Shown here: piece after piece, positions 44,545 through 56,429 of the stretch | Numbering within the stretch: the stretch's first letter is position 1 | How the letters are laid out: each line of letters opens with the position of its first letter | Assembly (NCBI GenBank): GCA_028386065.3 | Contig: JAKUCV010003227.1 | Span: 81,303 to 145,302, forward strand | DNA: 64,000 nucleotides | Reading direction: 5' to 3' | From: Turnera subulata | Lineage: Eukaryota; Streptophyta; Magnoliopsida; Malpighiales; Passifloraceae | Program-made: the position numbers and the translations under genes | Notes under the pieces: model-generated | Database searches by the model: none | Told to the model about the DNA's origin: nothing | What the model saw: the letters and a program-made list of their open reading frames with translations, nothing else

Positions 44545-46379
44545 GAGGAATTAAAAAAAAAAAAAGGAAGCATCAGCCTTGTGCGCGCGTTGACCGGACT
44601 AAGCGGGTTGACCGTGCCTCGGTCCAAAACGACGTTGGCTCAAACCCTAAATCCTTTTCCCTCTTTTTCTTTCTTTTCCTCTCTCTCTTTTCTTTCTCTC
44701 TTCTTCTCCCGCCGCTCACCCTTCTCTCGTCTCCATCTTCTCTTTTCTCTCCTTCTAACACCCACAGCCGCCACCTTCCCCCATCTCTTCTCACCCTTTT
44801 CATTTTCTCGAGCCGCTGCACACCCAAGCAAGGAACCGTCGTTGTCGCCTCGCCGTCGTCTGAGTTCTTGGTGACGGGTTACGGCTCGGGGTTCTTGAGG
44901 TCGAGGCTGGGTTGCCGCCGCTGTCGCTTTCTGGTAAGCCTCCGCCTTCGTCTCCTCTTCTCTTCTCTACTTCCTACTCTTCGGACGATTGATTTTAATC
45001 GGGCATTGTCTCTTTGTGGTGGTTGGTGTGTGTGTTGTTGTGCTCGGGATGGCGGTGGGTATGTGTGTGTCGTGTTGTGTTTGTTGTTGGACGGTGGCGG
45101 GTCGTGTTTTGGTGCTCAGCCGGTGAGGATACAGCGCAGAGTCTTGGAATCGGGTTTGTATTGGTCAGATTCAAGACTGGTGGTTTTCTGGTAAGCAATC
45201 CGACACTAATATCTCGTTGTTTTCGTTTTTGTTGTTCTACGGGTGTTGTGCTGATGTTTGGGGTCCTAATCTGTGGTTTTTCCGGGTTCTTCAGAGGTGT
45301 TGGTGTTGTTTTGGGGCCGTTGAGGAAGTTTCTGGCGACGTTTGACCGGAATCTATTCCGGCGAGGCAGGACATATTTCCGGCTTGAAGGGTACCTTTTC
45401 TGTTGATGTTATGTACTTGTTGTTCCATACATGACATGTAACATAATTAAGTGGATACACATGATGTACCGGGAATAATCGAGTTTTAGTGGAACCGTGT
45501 GTGGGAAACGAGTGGCGTGGCCAGTATGTTTTCGATGCGAGTAGAACCTCTAGGACGGTAACTCGGACTCGGGTAAAACCTTTAGACGGGAGTAAGAAAA
45601 ATCGGGCCTTGGCCCAGTAATAAATTGTTATGACCCATTATAACTCCTGGATTTATTATAAGTGGACTCAAAGCCCAAGGACATCTAAAGTTTATAGTGG
45701 ACTTAATGGCAAGGACTATAAGCCCGAGATTGTTGTGAGTTAAGTATTAGATTGGTGGTATGGGCTTCAAGCCCGGGATTAAGGTTTTGGACTTAGTTGG
45801 GCTTTGAGCCTGTGAACCTTAGGCCCGTGACTTGGGGATGTAGTTTTGGTGAGTGAGAGTAGACTGTTCGGGCTGGACTTTAACTCACGGTTGCATTGCA
45901 CGAGCATGCATGTTTTTGTTTAGTTCTTTTGTGTGATATTGGTGTCTATGTGTTTAGGCACAAGGCATAACTCGGGTGCAGCAGGAACTAGTGGTGGACA
46001 GATAGAGCGCCACCATAATTGAGGTGACTCTATAAGACTTATATACCTGTATGCGAATACTTGTTGGTATGGTTAGGTAGTACTGCTTGCTGAGTATGCT
46101 TCATACTGTTGACTGTGTTGTGTACCTAGTTGTTTATGTGCTGAATTGTCATGACAATAAATATGTGCTGTTTTGCCATGTGATTCTCCTATGAGCTGTT
46201 ATTGCCATGCTTGGGATATATACTGCCTTGCTATATCCTATTTATTGTGAGCTTTAGGCTCTGTTTAAAGAACCTCTGTAATGGCACACAACTTAGATAC
46301 GACTTGAGGTCACACTTATACAATTTCATAATTGGTAACATAACGTACCTGAATAATCAATAAGTTCAACTGTGGGGCA

Positions 46380-46690
46380 GTTGACCGGTAGCACCGCGAG
46401 GGAAGAGAGGGTACCCCTCGGGTCCTGATTATTTTAGTGAATTGTATTCACAGAGACGGCGATGAGGGAATTGGTGGTACGCCCTCGATTAGTATATTAG
46501 TGAGAGTACCCCTCACAGAGCTGACGCCTTGGGGATTTGTCGGGTATACCCCTTGGTTATTTGTTATTATCCATTTCTTTTGGTGAGAGCACCCCTCACA
46601 GAGCTGGCGACTTGGGGACTGAAGGGTGTGCCCCAAGATTTTGTATTATAATTTCTTTGAAGAGTGCACCCCTCCTAGAGTTGTCAGCCT
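46380..46690. repeat. degenerate tandem repeat of about 100 bp inside the LTR
   Basis: Three to four imperfect units recur around GAGAGTACCCCTCACAGAG (near 46500, 46585 and 46660), each followed by a CTTGGGGA-type segment. Confidence 0.65.
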
Positions 46691-47255
46691 CTTGATTGAA
46701 AACCAGAGAGGGCTCTTAATAATGATAAGAATGTGAAAACCAGATAATTCACCTAACACTTATATGCGTGGTATTTGACACATGTTGATTGTGTGTGTAT
46801 ACTTGTGCTCGTGGACTTACTCACCCTACGAGCCTGTCTTCGTGTGCCTGTATGTTTGTCTTATATTGTACATTGAGTAGGCGACTCATATAAATCGCCA
46901 CCATGGTTTTACAGATTATTAGTAGCTTGTTGACGGTTGCTCTTACCTCGGGTATCAGACTCTTTCATTTCAGCAGGTAGCTGCATTTCCTTCTTGGTGG
47001 ATCCATAGAGTTGACACTTATATATTCTACACTTGTCACTGACATTATTGTTATTTTTTCGCTGCGTATTATTGTCGGGATACTATTTTGGTTTCTTAGA
47101 TTTTGCTCAGTTGTTGTTCCTGTAGGTTTAACCGATGTTACTTTGGCTAGTTAAGCCTGGTTTATATCCCGATGTTTATTTTTGGTTATTCTGAGATATT
47201 GAATTGATGTTTTTGCATATAGTTTGGCATCCCTGGTTTTAAAGGCATTTTGGAC

Positions 47256-47733
47256 TGGAGTAAATGGGCATAAACCCATAAGTAGGCCCGATGAACAATG
47301 ACCGAGGCCAGGCCCGAAGACGTGTAGGGCCCAAGATCATGATCGGGATTAAGGCCTCAAGATCTAGTCCTATAGGCAGCCCAAGGAAAGCGGATCAAGG
47401 CCCAAGATCCTCAGAGAAAGTCCAGAACCTGGAGGCCGCTCACCTACGGATGAGGTTCATGACCTGGAGCCCGGAAAGCCACCCCTCATCGGCCTATCCG
47501 AGCTTATCCAAAGGGAATCCAACTGCGACCAATCATGGAGTGACATGTGGCCGAGCTGAACCCCTATAAAGACCCCAAAACCAGATATTTGGGGGGACTT
47601 TTCCCACTTTCCCGATCTCTCTCTCTCGGCTCTCTTTCTCCTCTCTTCTCTCCCGATTTTCTCCATTGTACACAATCATACAATATCAATAAAATGCTCT
47701 TTAATGGGAACCCCCATATTCTTGTTTGCACCA
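47256..47733 (+). repeat. LTR of a non-coding element with Athila/Tat-like primer site
   Basis: A G/C-richer block with a promoter-like layout: TATAAA at 47565-47570, a CT-rich leader, AATAAAATG near 47689, and an end TTTGCACCA. A sequence resembling the TGGCGCCGTTGCCGGGGA primer site of Athila/Tat-type gypsy elements follows (TTGGTTCCGTTGCCGGGAAC at 47736). The left edge is an estimate and no second copy of this LTR is in the window. Confidence 0.55.
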
Positions 47734-47857
47734 GTTTGGTTCCGTTGCCGGGAACGATTTGAAAGCCACAATCCATCAAGCATCGAACCATCAACAGTTT
47801 GGTTCTGTTGCCGGGAACGATGTGAAAGCCACAATCCATCAAGCATCAAACCATCAA
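47732..47857. repeat. 63-bp tandem duplication including the primer site
   Basis: Two 63-bp units (47732-47794 and 47795-47857) start CAGTTTGGTTC and differ at a few bases. Each contains a primer-site-like GTTGCCGGGAACGAT. Confidence 0.92.
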
Positions 47858-48725
47858 CAGACGACAACTATTTCAAGCACAAATCCAACAAACCAACAAC
47901 TATTGTTTGCGCATCAACACATCCAGCAGATCTAACGGATCCAATATTTTTTACAAACACCAAAGATATTTATTCATGGTAAATTTATTTAAGCACCAGC
48001 TAATGGTATCTTAATTCCTGAATTCGTGCAGATCTTGAAATGAAAAGGAGAATCAAAATCAAACCATTCCAAACCCGTTCTGGTCGCTCGAGCAGGAGGC
48101 CGTGGACTGCCGCCGTTCGTGGCTCTGGTCTCCACTGCAAGGAGTGGTCGAAAAGCAAGGATTCACCAATGGGTCAGACAGATCCAACAAGCAATTAACA
48201 AGCAAAGACATGCCGTAGAGAGGAAAAACTTCTAACAACAAGCTCACCTGTAGGAGATGAGCAGATCGACCAGAGGAAGCACTCCCGGCAGCTTTCCTGC
48301 CGGGAAACGGCAAATCAAGAAGCGCATCCAGCTGCCGGAATGTCATGCACCCGAAACTGGAGCAGGAGAGCTATCAACATTGCAGGAGCATGGTAGAAAG
48401 GACCCGGCAGCGTTCGAGGGCTCATCCCCACCACGTGCATCGCCGGAGATCTGGAAAGGACACTGGCGCCGTTGAGCACTCTTGGAGCAGATCTAGTCGC
48501 CTTGACGCCAGATGATGGCCGACCACGGGGAGATCTGATGGATCTGAGGTGCGATGTGAGCCGAGTATCCTTACCTGATGCCGTTATGGCCTGAGGAGAG
48601 GAGATCGGCTACGTCAAGTTGACGCTCATGGAGGAAGGCAGTCATCAAACTCACCACCACCGATATTGCCCTCGTCAAAGCCGGATCCTAGCAAGAACCA
48701 AACGGACGCCTCCACTGGAGCAAGG
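47858..48725 (+). other. non-coding internal region, part 1
   Basis: Presumed internal DNA of the element whose LTR ends at 47733. I see no gag or pol motif. Short frames occur but resemble nothing I recognise. It ends at the TSD (CAAGG, 48721-48725) of a solo gypsy LTR and continues at 49559. Confidence 0.55.
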
Positions 48726-49558
48726 TGATGCAAACCAAGGCAAGACTAATGCATGCCAAGGCAGCCAAGGAAGAAGCAATAGAGACAAACATGGAGCTTG
48801 GATGTATTCGAAGAAGCTCACTATGTATTCCAAGAAGCTCACTTTCCGAATCATATCCAAGATTCGTACTCACAAGAAGTTCAAGAAGAGATGGAAAATC
48901 AAGAATGGAGAGGAGCTGAAACAGAAGCCCATCAATTTGCTGTCAATTAAGAAGTAATTGACTCGAGAGCACATTGGGCACAGTCGACATCAATCCACCT
49001 TTAGGAAGGTGTCGACATATCCATTTTATTTTTATTAATTATAGTTGTCAAATTAAAATCGACTAGTTTTTTTTTATTTCATTATCGTAAGGATTTAATT
49101 AGTGTCCAAGTTATGTGGGCTCAATTAAATCCTAGTCCATCTAATAATAGGAGAGGAGGCGCCAAGACTTGGAGTTCAAGGAGGAGCCGACGTTACTGTT
49201 CACCGACTTTACTATTCACCGACTTTGAGGAGCTGTGTTCGCCTATAAATAGAACCCTTGGGGTTCATTGTTAGAGAGATTATTTGAGTAATAAAAAGTA
49301 TAGTTAAACTTGAATAATCTCGGCCCAAAGAGAGGAGTCTCTTTGTTTTTTTTATCCTTTGTGCTTTGTTTCTTTGTTGTCTAGCACCGAGAGTTTAGGA
49401 GGTGGAGGGGCTTTCGCGTCCATCTGTTGTCTAACACAGATTGTTAGGAGGTGAAGAGCATCAGCACAAGAACAGTGCACGATTGGTTGTGATTTGAAAT
49501 CGGGACAACTTTAGAAACGAAGGTGCTTCTAGGACCGGCTAGGTGTGTTGTCGTATCA
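48726..49558 (+). repeat. solo gypsy LTR, chimeric (gypsy-A start, gypsy-C remainder)
   Basis: An 833-bp LTR, TGATGCAAACC ... TTGTCGTATCA, flanked by the 5-bp duplication CAAGG (48721-48725 and 49559-49563) and without internal sequence. Its first about 180 bp resemble the gypsy-A LTR start (GCAATAGAGACAAACATGG, GATTCGTACTCACAAGAAG). From about 48905 it follows the gypsy-C LTR (GAAGCCCATCAATTTGCTG and onward), including two 16-bp units and TATAAATA at 49244-49251. Confidence 0.93.
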
Positions 49559-50577
49559 CAAGGCGCAGTGGCAAAACAAAAGAAGCCGCCATCAACAGCC
49601 TGCATCGCCACTGTGCACCGCCGAGTTCAGGAGAAAGCACGGGAGAGGAGGATTTAAAATAAATCCTCATGGTCGTCGCTGCTGGAGAACGTGCGATAAA
49701 GCACCTGCACCCGCTGTCTAGCCGACCGTGCCACCAGGCCGAGAGGCACGCCGAAAGGGGGCCATCACTACTCGTGGTAATCGCCACCAGCCATGTCATC
49801 ATAGATGATGCATCCCCATGGAGGTTGCACGTGGAGAAGAAAAAGGGAAGAAAGCAATGCTCACAGTGAGGGCAACAACAACTGTTGGGAGCGCGTGAAG
49901 AAAGGGAAGTAAAAATAAATAAATAGAAAAATAATAATAAAAATAATAATAATAAAAAGAAATAGAAGGCAGCAGTCCACAAATACTTTCCGGGCCGTGA
50001 AAAAATTTGTTGGCCCAAATGGTAGGGGCCTTAGTAGTTAGAAAATGATTGGCCCAAAATATCAATTATTTCCTTCGATTATTCTTTTATTATGTCTTTA
50101 AATATATTAAATTCCAATAAATAAAATTTCAATTATTATTGTAAGTACAGTTTATTTAATTTGATGATTTCGATAAACTGACGATTTAAATTTTCCCTTT
50201 TGGATGGAATGTCAATTTACATTTGAGATGGTTCGAGGAGCGAGGTGTTGGACCCGACGAAGAATTTTCGTGAGGACCTTCATCGCTAGAACCTTGAAAA
50301 GCACTTCATGCGGAGGCAAAAATCACTCCCGAGGACGTGAAAGCAACCCAGGAGAAAACAACAACAAAAGCAGGCGATCCTTGCATGGAGAAAGCCATCT
50401 ATGGAGGCGGAAATATCTCTTGCAATAGGAACAACAATCACCGCAAATACATGGCGTAACACTTGGAGTCGTTGATGTCAAACACTAAACCCGACGCATA
50501 ACCCAGAGGGGAGCAGAGGGGTAGGAGACCAACATTCCTAAACTAAAGGACCTTCAACTCCAAGCGCTTGCAACCTG
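49559..50577 (+). other. non-coding internal region, part 2
   Basis: Continuation of the region interrupted by the solo LTR. It includes a 9-bp stem-loop GAGGATTTA/TAAATCCTC (about 49649-49669), an A/AAT-rich stretch (49910-49965), an AT-rich stretch (50060-50200) and a purine tract near 50508-50527. I recognise no protein family. Confidence 0.5.
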
Positions 50578-50678
50578 GTTTGTCTCATATTGTACATTGA
50601 GTAGGCGACTCATATAAATCGCCACCGTGGTTTTACAGATCATTAGTAGCTTGTTGACGGTCGCTCTTACCTCGAGTA
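50578..50678 (+). repeat. fragment of a giant-LTR relative
   Basis: About 100 bp matching 46854-46957 (ATTGAGTAGGCGACTCATAT, GTTTTACAGAT, TTGTTGACGG) with several substitutions. Its right edge merges into gypsy-E at a shared GTAT. Confidence 0.82.
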
Positions 50679-51034
50679 TGACAGGCGAGTATGGCATGAT
50701 GGCTACAAGAATAGGTACTCCTTCTCCACGGGTGAGTAGAAATTCATGTTAGCCCCATTATCACCACAGCAAGTGTATTACGATCAGAAGCACTTGGAAA
50801 AGAGTGCTGAGGCAATGAGGCAAGAAAAGCCAGCTAAGCTGCAAAACAATGGTGAGCATGAGAGGATAGCCGAGGGTTGTGCAAAAGGAGAGGGTGTGCA
50901 AAAGGTTGAGAACCTTGAAAAAGGAGAGCTAAAACAAAAAAAAAGCAAAAGAGTGAAGTCGACAATGAGGGAGAGAAAAGGACAGCCAATGTCGACTTGG
51001 AGAGAAGAAAAAAGGGGGGACAGAAACAAAACTT
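50676..51034 (+). pseudogene. gypsy-E pol, part 1 (protease end and linker)
   Basis: It encodes the last residues of protease followed by the charged linker (LAPLSPQQVYYDQKHLEKSA, then Lys/Glu-rich sequence), matching gypsy-C 37640-37945. A TAG precedes the ATG at 50746. It breaks at 51034; CTT at 51032-51034 is duplicated at 57381-57383 around the CACTA insertion. Confidence 0.9.
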
Positions 51035-51099
51035 CACTACAACAAAAATGGTCTAGAGTGAAGTTTTTTTCAAGCCTTCCTACGACATTTTTATAAAAC

Positions 51100-51390
51100 A
51101 TTGCAGTAGAATGATTGAACTACGTTTATCAGATATTTATATGACAATATATAATAGCGTTGTAATATGAATGTTAATTGAAACGTTTGCTACAATATTA
51201 AAGTTAAATAATGCAATTTTTATTTTAAACAACATTTACCACATGTTGTTTTTATCTTACTTTTAAAACAACATTTATTTTTGTGTTGCCTTTATTTCAT
51301 TTTTTAAACAACATTTATTTTATGTTTCTTTTTTCTGTTTTACCATATATAACAACATATATAAAATATGTCATTAAAAAAATTCTAGGT
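51100..51390. repeat. CACTA left subterminal repeat zone
   Basis: AT-rich, with repeated AAACAACATTTA and CATGTTGTTTTTAT-type motifs. In CACTA elements such zones bind the TnpA-type protein. Confidence 0.6.
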
Positions 51391-52511
51391 GAGTTTCTAA
51401 TAATGTGAATGAAATTAGTTAGAAATATTTATACTATGCCTAGTTATTGAAATAATTTTTTTACAAAAATAATAGCTTATTAGTATGGTTAAAACATAAA
51501 AATGTCTGTTGTAAAAAAAACTGAGTTTGTAATTTTCCTGATCTAAAAGATTTCTGGTCGACATTAGCAGTATACGACTTATTCCGTTATTCACCCAGGG
51601 AAATAAATACTCATTTTTTCTGAGAAAAAATAAATACACATTTAAACTCCTAAAATTTTACAATTTCCTCTCTCACGCAAGCCTTTCCACTACCTCTTTC
51701 CTTCTCCCTCTCTCTCACAAGCAGCCACACCACTGGCTTTTTCTTGGACATAACAACTGTGCTGAGAAAGGAAACGACGCCCACAGATTTCGGATGTGAG
51801 TGGTAAGTTTTCTCTCCCTTCGTTCTTCACCATCTCTTCTCTCTTCTCCCCTCTTTGTTTTCATTGCTCCTCATCCTCTTTTTATCTTGGTTCTCGAATA
51901 ATCGAGACTTGTTGTATTTTTTTTATTCGATTTAGTAGTGAATGATGGCAATAAGGTGATGGATTTTGGGTTATCTTGATTTGGGTCTCAAATAGGTTGT
52001 TGATGATGAATGTGGTGTGCTTTTGATGTTTTGGGAGTCACTTGTTGTTCGTGCCAAAGTTGTTCTAGTTGAGGATAAATTTATGTAAATCTATTAGTTA
52101 ATTTCTTCTTTAGACAGAGAACATGAAGTTGAGTCTGAGAGTGGGATTTCTAATCTGCATTAGATAATTTATTTTTCATTGAAAGTAGGAATCCCGAGTT
52201 GAATAAGCGATGAAGCTATTGAAATCCCCAGACATTTTTGTATTACTCATATTTTTCTATTTCATTACTATTTACATTATCATTTATTAGTTTTTCAATG
52301 AATCATTTTTGGTTGTCGACAATTATTTTGTGTGGAACATGTGATTTGAATAATTTATTAGTTAATAAGAACTTTGAAGATATTGTTTGTTTGATAAAAC
52401 ACCAGTATACCATCATAGAAAAAAATTGTGTATGCAATGTGTATAACTTTGTTATTATTAAGCTTATGAATCCCATTGTCTCATATATCGTTTATATTAT
52501 GTAGAAATTCA

Positions 52512-53615
52512 ATGGACAAATCTTGGATCAACGAACCTGACAGGACTAGTGCAAGATACTTGTTGGGAGTTTCTAAGTTTTTTGAATTTGCTCTCAAGTC
52601 ATCAACAGATCAAAAACTCTCATGTCCATGTGTGAGATGTGTGAATGGGCATCGCCATGGTAAGGAGGATATATTTGAGCATCTTTTAAAATATGGGTTC
52701 TCCCCAGGATATACACATTGGAACTGTCATGGAGAATCATTGGCAAGCAACTCAAGATTTGATCATTCTGGAGAGATTAACAATGAGCCTTCTTTGATGT
52801 GTGAAAGACTTAATGTGCGTGAATTTGTGGAAGACATGGCTGAAGGTTATGTCCACCTTGCTGACAATTCATTTTCCAGAAATAATCATGAAGATGATGT
52901 TCTCAATCTTGTGCAAAATGTTGAACCAGATGAAAGTTTGAATACTGAAGCTCAGAAGTTTTTTGATCTCCTAAAAGATGATGATGAAGAGCTTTTCAAG
53001 GGATGCAATAAGCACAGCAAACTATCATTTATTTTGAGCCTTTTTCATAGAAAATGCATGAATGGTTGGAGTGACGCATCTTTTCAAGACTTGCTTAATG
53101 ATTTGAGGGAGATTTTACCTGAGGGGAATAAATTGCCCAAGTCCTCTTATGAAGTCAAAAAGTTGATTTCCAAATTAGGACTTGGTTACGAGACATTTCA
53201 TGCTTGCCTAGAAGGTTGTATGCTTTTTTGGAAAGATAATAAAAATGATGATGTGTGTTCTATATGTAAAGCATCTCGATGGAAGGAAGATACAGAGACT
53301 GTTAGCAGTGATCTTTCGACGACAGCAAGGAAGAAGAAAAAGAAAAATAGAGTGGCAGAGAAGATAATGTGGTGGTTTCCACTTAAACCAAGACTCCAAC
53401 GTTTATTTATGTGCTCAAAAACAGCATCCATGATGAGATGGCACTTTGATGAGCGTAAGAATGATGGATATATGAGACATCCGGCTGATGCTGATGCATG
53501 GAAAGAATTAAAAAAAAATCAGTGCTTTAACATCAAATTGGTAGGAATAACTAAATACAAATTTATTAGAAATTTTCAAATTAATTTTTTTAGAGATGAT
53601 TTGAACCTAAATTAG
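52512..53615 (+). pseudogene. CACTA tnp2-like transposase (TnpD type), N-terminal part only
   Basis: From the ATG at 52512 (MDKSWINEPDRTSARYL). Residues about 1-75 match the transposase-associated domain (PF13963 type): Cys-rich CPCVRCVNGHRHGKEDIFEH and YTHWNCHGE. After an acidic region, residues about 165-330 match the start of the tnp2 domain (PF02992 type): FHACLEGCMLFWKDN, CSICKASRW, PLKPRLQRLFMCSKTA, MRWHFDERKNDG and MRHPADADAWKEL. The frame then ends; the large catalytic remainder is absent, so the gene is truncated by an internal deletion. A 5' untranslated exon with a donor near 51803 and an acceptor at about 52504 is likely. A downstream frame would also be open from an ATG at 52476, but homology begins at 52512. 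Confidence 0.88.
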
Positions 53616-54227
53616 CTTAGTGGGAGAATTTTAATCTAATTTTACTATTTTTTGCAGGAAAAGTTTCCCACCAAAGTTGAACAGGGCTAGCTGGACGCAT
53701 AACTTCTCAACCATGTATTTTTGTACACCTTTATAGCTAAAGAATTTTATTCCATAAATTAAATTGGATTGATTGCTTTGTTTCAGGATAAACATGATTA
53801 ATTATTTTTTATGTAATAGTTTGGCCCTGGCCCTTATCTTTCACCCATCGCTCCACTACTTTTGTGGGACTTGTTTACAGAATAAGTCTCAAAGTTTGCA
53901 AAACAGGCGCTCTACTTTCCCTCCTCTTTTTTCCCACTAAGCCATTATGCTTAAGTTAGGATAATAACTTATTATCTTTTAGTAGTCATTCACTCTCACA
54001 AGTTTCTTTCCTAAAAAGTATCTTCCACAAGTGTTCTCCCCCAGAAAGGTATTCTCTCAACTCTTTCTGTATGTGATCAATCCTATTAGATAACTATTTA
54101 ATTCTTTCCTTGCATATTAACTGGTGGTCTCTACCCTTACCGTATATGATTTCTCAATTTTATTAAATTGAATAATTATGTAATTCTATCTTTGTATATT
54201 GTTGTGGTTTGTCTGCGACCAGATTGC
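53616..54227 (+). other. CACTA spacer between the two genes
   Basis: AT-rich, no frame of note. The missing part of the tnp2-like gene would have been here or to its left. The last stretch is probably the promoter and 5' leader of the second gene. Confidence 0.5.
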
Positions 54228-56429
54228 ATGGCTTCTCAAGACAATTTACAACCTGATAACCATTTGGCATTATTTGGATCTGGTGAATATGAAGGGGAAG
54301 GTAATATTATTGTTACTCATATCTCATGCTAATTTTTAATATTTGAATTTCTATTTATTTAAAAACTTAATTTATTATGCAGCTGTGAAATCAATTAAGA
54401 GAAGAGGCCCTACTTTACTGCCTCATATTTGGAATAGAACTGGAGCTCCAAAACCCGTGGAGTTCAATGCATACAATCAATGTGTCGATGGAGAGCTTGC
54501 ACAATTCCTGGGGACTGTTGCAAGAAATCCAGGTTTTGACATTCTCCAATATTCTGAATGGAGAAAAGTGCCTGAAGAAACTAAAGAGGATATATGGGAA
54601 ATTGTAACGGTAAGTTATTTACTTTTGTGATAATTTTTAATAATATTTTTTTATCTTATTTTATTTTTACAATTATACTAGCTAGGCATTTATTTGATAG
54701 CTTTTTTTAATCCAACTATGAAAGTGCAGAACTTTTCTTAACAAATAATTAATAATGAGTTGCTTAGGATTTTGGTTGTCTAGTAAATAGATATTAGTGA
54801 AAAAAAAATTACGTTGAGGGGTTTATATGTCTAACAAGAGTATTAAATTAGGATTTTTTACATGACTTGCACTTCAAAATATCATAAGTGCTTATATGTG
54901 TTGAATGAAATTGCTATGGTCCCAAATTCTGAAATAAGTGAGGGTTGTAACTAGTATCGGTATATTTTTGACTAAATATTTTATACTGAGGAACAGAAAA
55001 GGTATGCTATCCCACCGAGAGGAAAAGGCTGGGTTCTTCAGAAAGTTGGGTCTGAACTACGACAATTCAGGAATTCTTTATATAATACCAATTTCCATAA
55101 GTACAGCTCTTTATCTGAGTTGCAAGCAAATCCAGATCCCAGAACTGAACCACAACAATGGAAGAAGCTTGCAGCAAAATGGTACTCCAATGGATGGCAG
55201 GTAAGGTTTACATAAAGTTATTTTTATGATATTTAGTATATTAAATTAAGTTTCACATACCAATATTTTTTTAACGTATATAGTTTATCAAAAAATGATA
55301 TATTTATTAAAATAATAAAGCTAACAATTTAGGAAGGTTATCAACATAGTCAAACAGAATGAATACAAATTTATTTTGAACAATTATATTTTTTTGTTTA
55401 TCAAACTTAAGTTTTTATTATTTACTTTACATGATTAAGTAATTTTTATTTTCAGGAGAAATCTGAAAAAGGAAAACTTAGTCGGGAGAAAATAAAAATG
55501 CCACAAACTTCAGGAACTATATCTCTTGCAAGGAGAGCTGAAATAGAGGTATATGTATTTGTTTTATTATTAGTAATATTGCACTCTTGAAATTTCATGT
55601 TATAACAACTAAATAAAATAATTTATAATACTCATCATATATTATTCTGTAGTTCAAGAAAACAGGAAAACGACCTAATAAGGTGAAATTATTTTTAGAT
55701 TATCATAAGCATAAGAACGGGAAGACCCTTCCAACAGAGTCAACAGAAATATTGGTAATTTTTCTTTCTATTATTTAAAATAATTTCTTCATTTTATAAT
55801 ATATCTAATTTTAATTAAAGTATATTCTTCTAACATTTTCTAATATTATATTTGTAGGAAAAAAATTGAAGCAATGCTCACTGCACAAGAATCAAATGCT
55901 GAAACTTCTCAAATTTCAGATGTAAGTGCACCATTGGAAGGAGATATATTATCTCAAGTTTTTGGGAAGGATAAAAATGGGCGTGTTCGTGGTATGGGCT
56001 TTGGGGTGACACCAACAATGTTTAAAAACTTTGACATTGCAACTGAAGAACAAGAGCAAACAAAAAAGGAAAATGAAGCAATGAAGGAGGAGTTACTTCG
56101 AATGAAAAATGATTTGTCAGGATTGAGAGGCTTGGTCGGTACTCTTGTCCAAGCTATTTCTTCAACAACTGGACAGGTTATTTAATTATTTTTCTATGTA
56201 TATTAATTTTACTAATTAGTTAATTTATAATAAAAAAATTAATAATTAAAAATATCACAGACTCTTGATGCTACAAGTCTCATGAATTCTCTCAGGCGAT
56301 CAGATGATCCTGCTCCTACTGGCGATAATGATGTAAGTTTCAATATTTTTTGAGTTTATTAATGTATAAATCAAAATTATTTACTGATGCTTACTTTGAA
56401 AAATAATTTTTTTTTTGCAGAGACACTAA
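54228..56429 (+). pseudogene. CACTA second gene, Transposase_24 (Ptta/En/Spm) type, multi-exon
   Basis: Likely exons with GT-AG borders: 54228-54300, 54383-54609, about 54997-55200, 55456-55548, 55653-55754, 55858-56176, 56261-56332 and 56421-56429. The product starts MASQDNLQPDN and shows the family pattern: RRGPTLLPHIWNR, a WVLQKVGSELRQFRN segment, TEPQQWKKLAAKWYSNGWQ, LARRAEIEFKKTGKRPNK, then the hallmark GRVRGMGFGVTPTMF followed by a coiled-coil tail (KENEAMKEELLRMKND). In CACTA elements this product corresponds to the TnpA-type DNA-binding partner. At the start of the sixth exon a run of seven A puts the frame out by one base, giving an early stop; eight A would keep it open. That is either a real lesion or a homopolymer sequencing error. 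The third exon acceptor is uncertain. Confidence 0.82.

Larger units (their letters stand above)
44317..47255 (+). repeat. LTR related to the giant LTRs, plus orientation, 3' end uncertain
   Basis: It starts TGTAATGCCCCGACTTTTC, close to the TGTAACGCCCCGAATTTTC start of the giant LTRs, and follows their layout: AAACTACGTAGTTT palindrome, TTGACC and AAACGACG motifs, then near the far end GTTTTACAG and GGATCCATAGAGTT. Sequence is diverged, so it is a different family member. It contains a pyrimidine-rich stretch (44650-44760) and a degenerate repeat (46380-46690). Where it ends is unclear; I place the change to the next element near 47255. It has no adjacent polypurine tract, so it may be a solo or truncated LTR. 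Confidence 0.72.

Noticed and set aside
44573..44874. Arg/Glu-rich and Ser/Phe-rich frames on opposite strands
   Set aside because: They translate a CT-rich LTR tract; composition alone explains them.
48726..49558. Possible 3' LTR of the element starting at 47256
   Set aside because: It belongs to the gypsy-C type, has its own CAAGG duplication and does not match the LTR ending at 47733.
49539..50018. 159-codon minus-strand frame
   Set aside because: It begins in non-coding DNA and runs into the solo LTR; low-complexity Phe/Leu content from an A-rich stretch, no recognisable domain.
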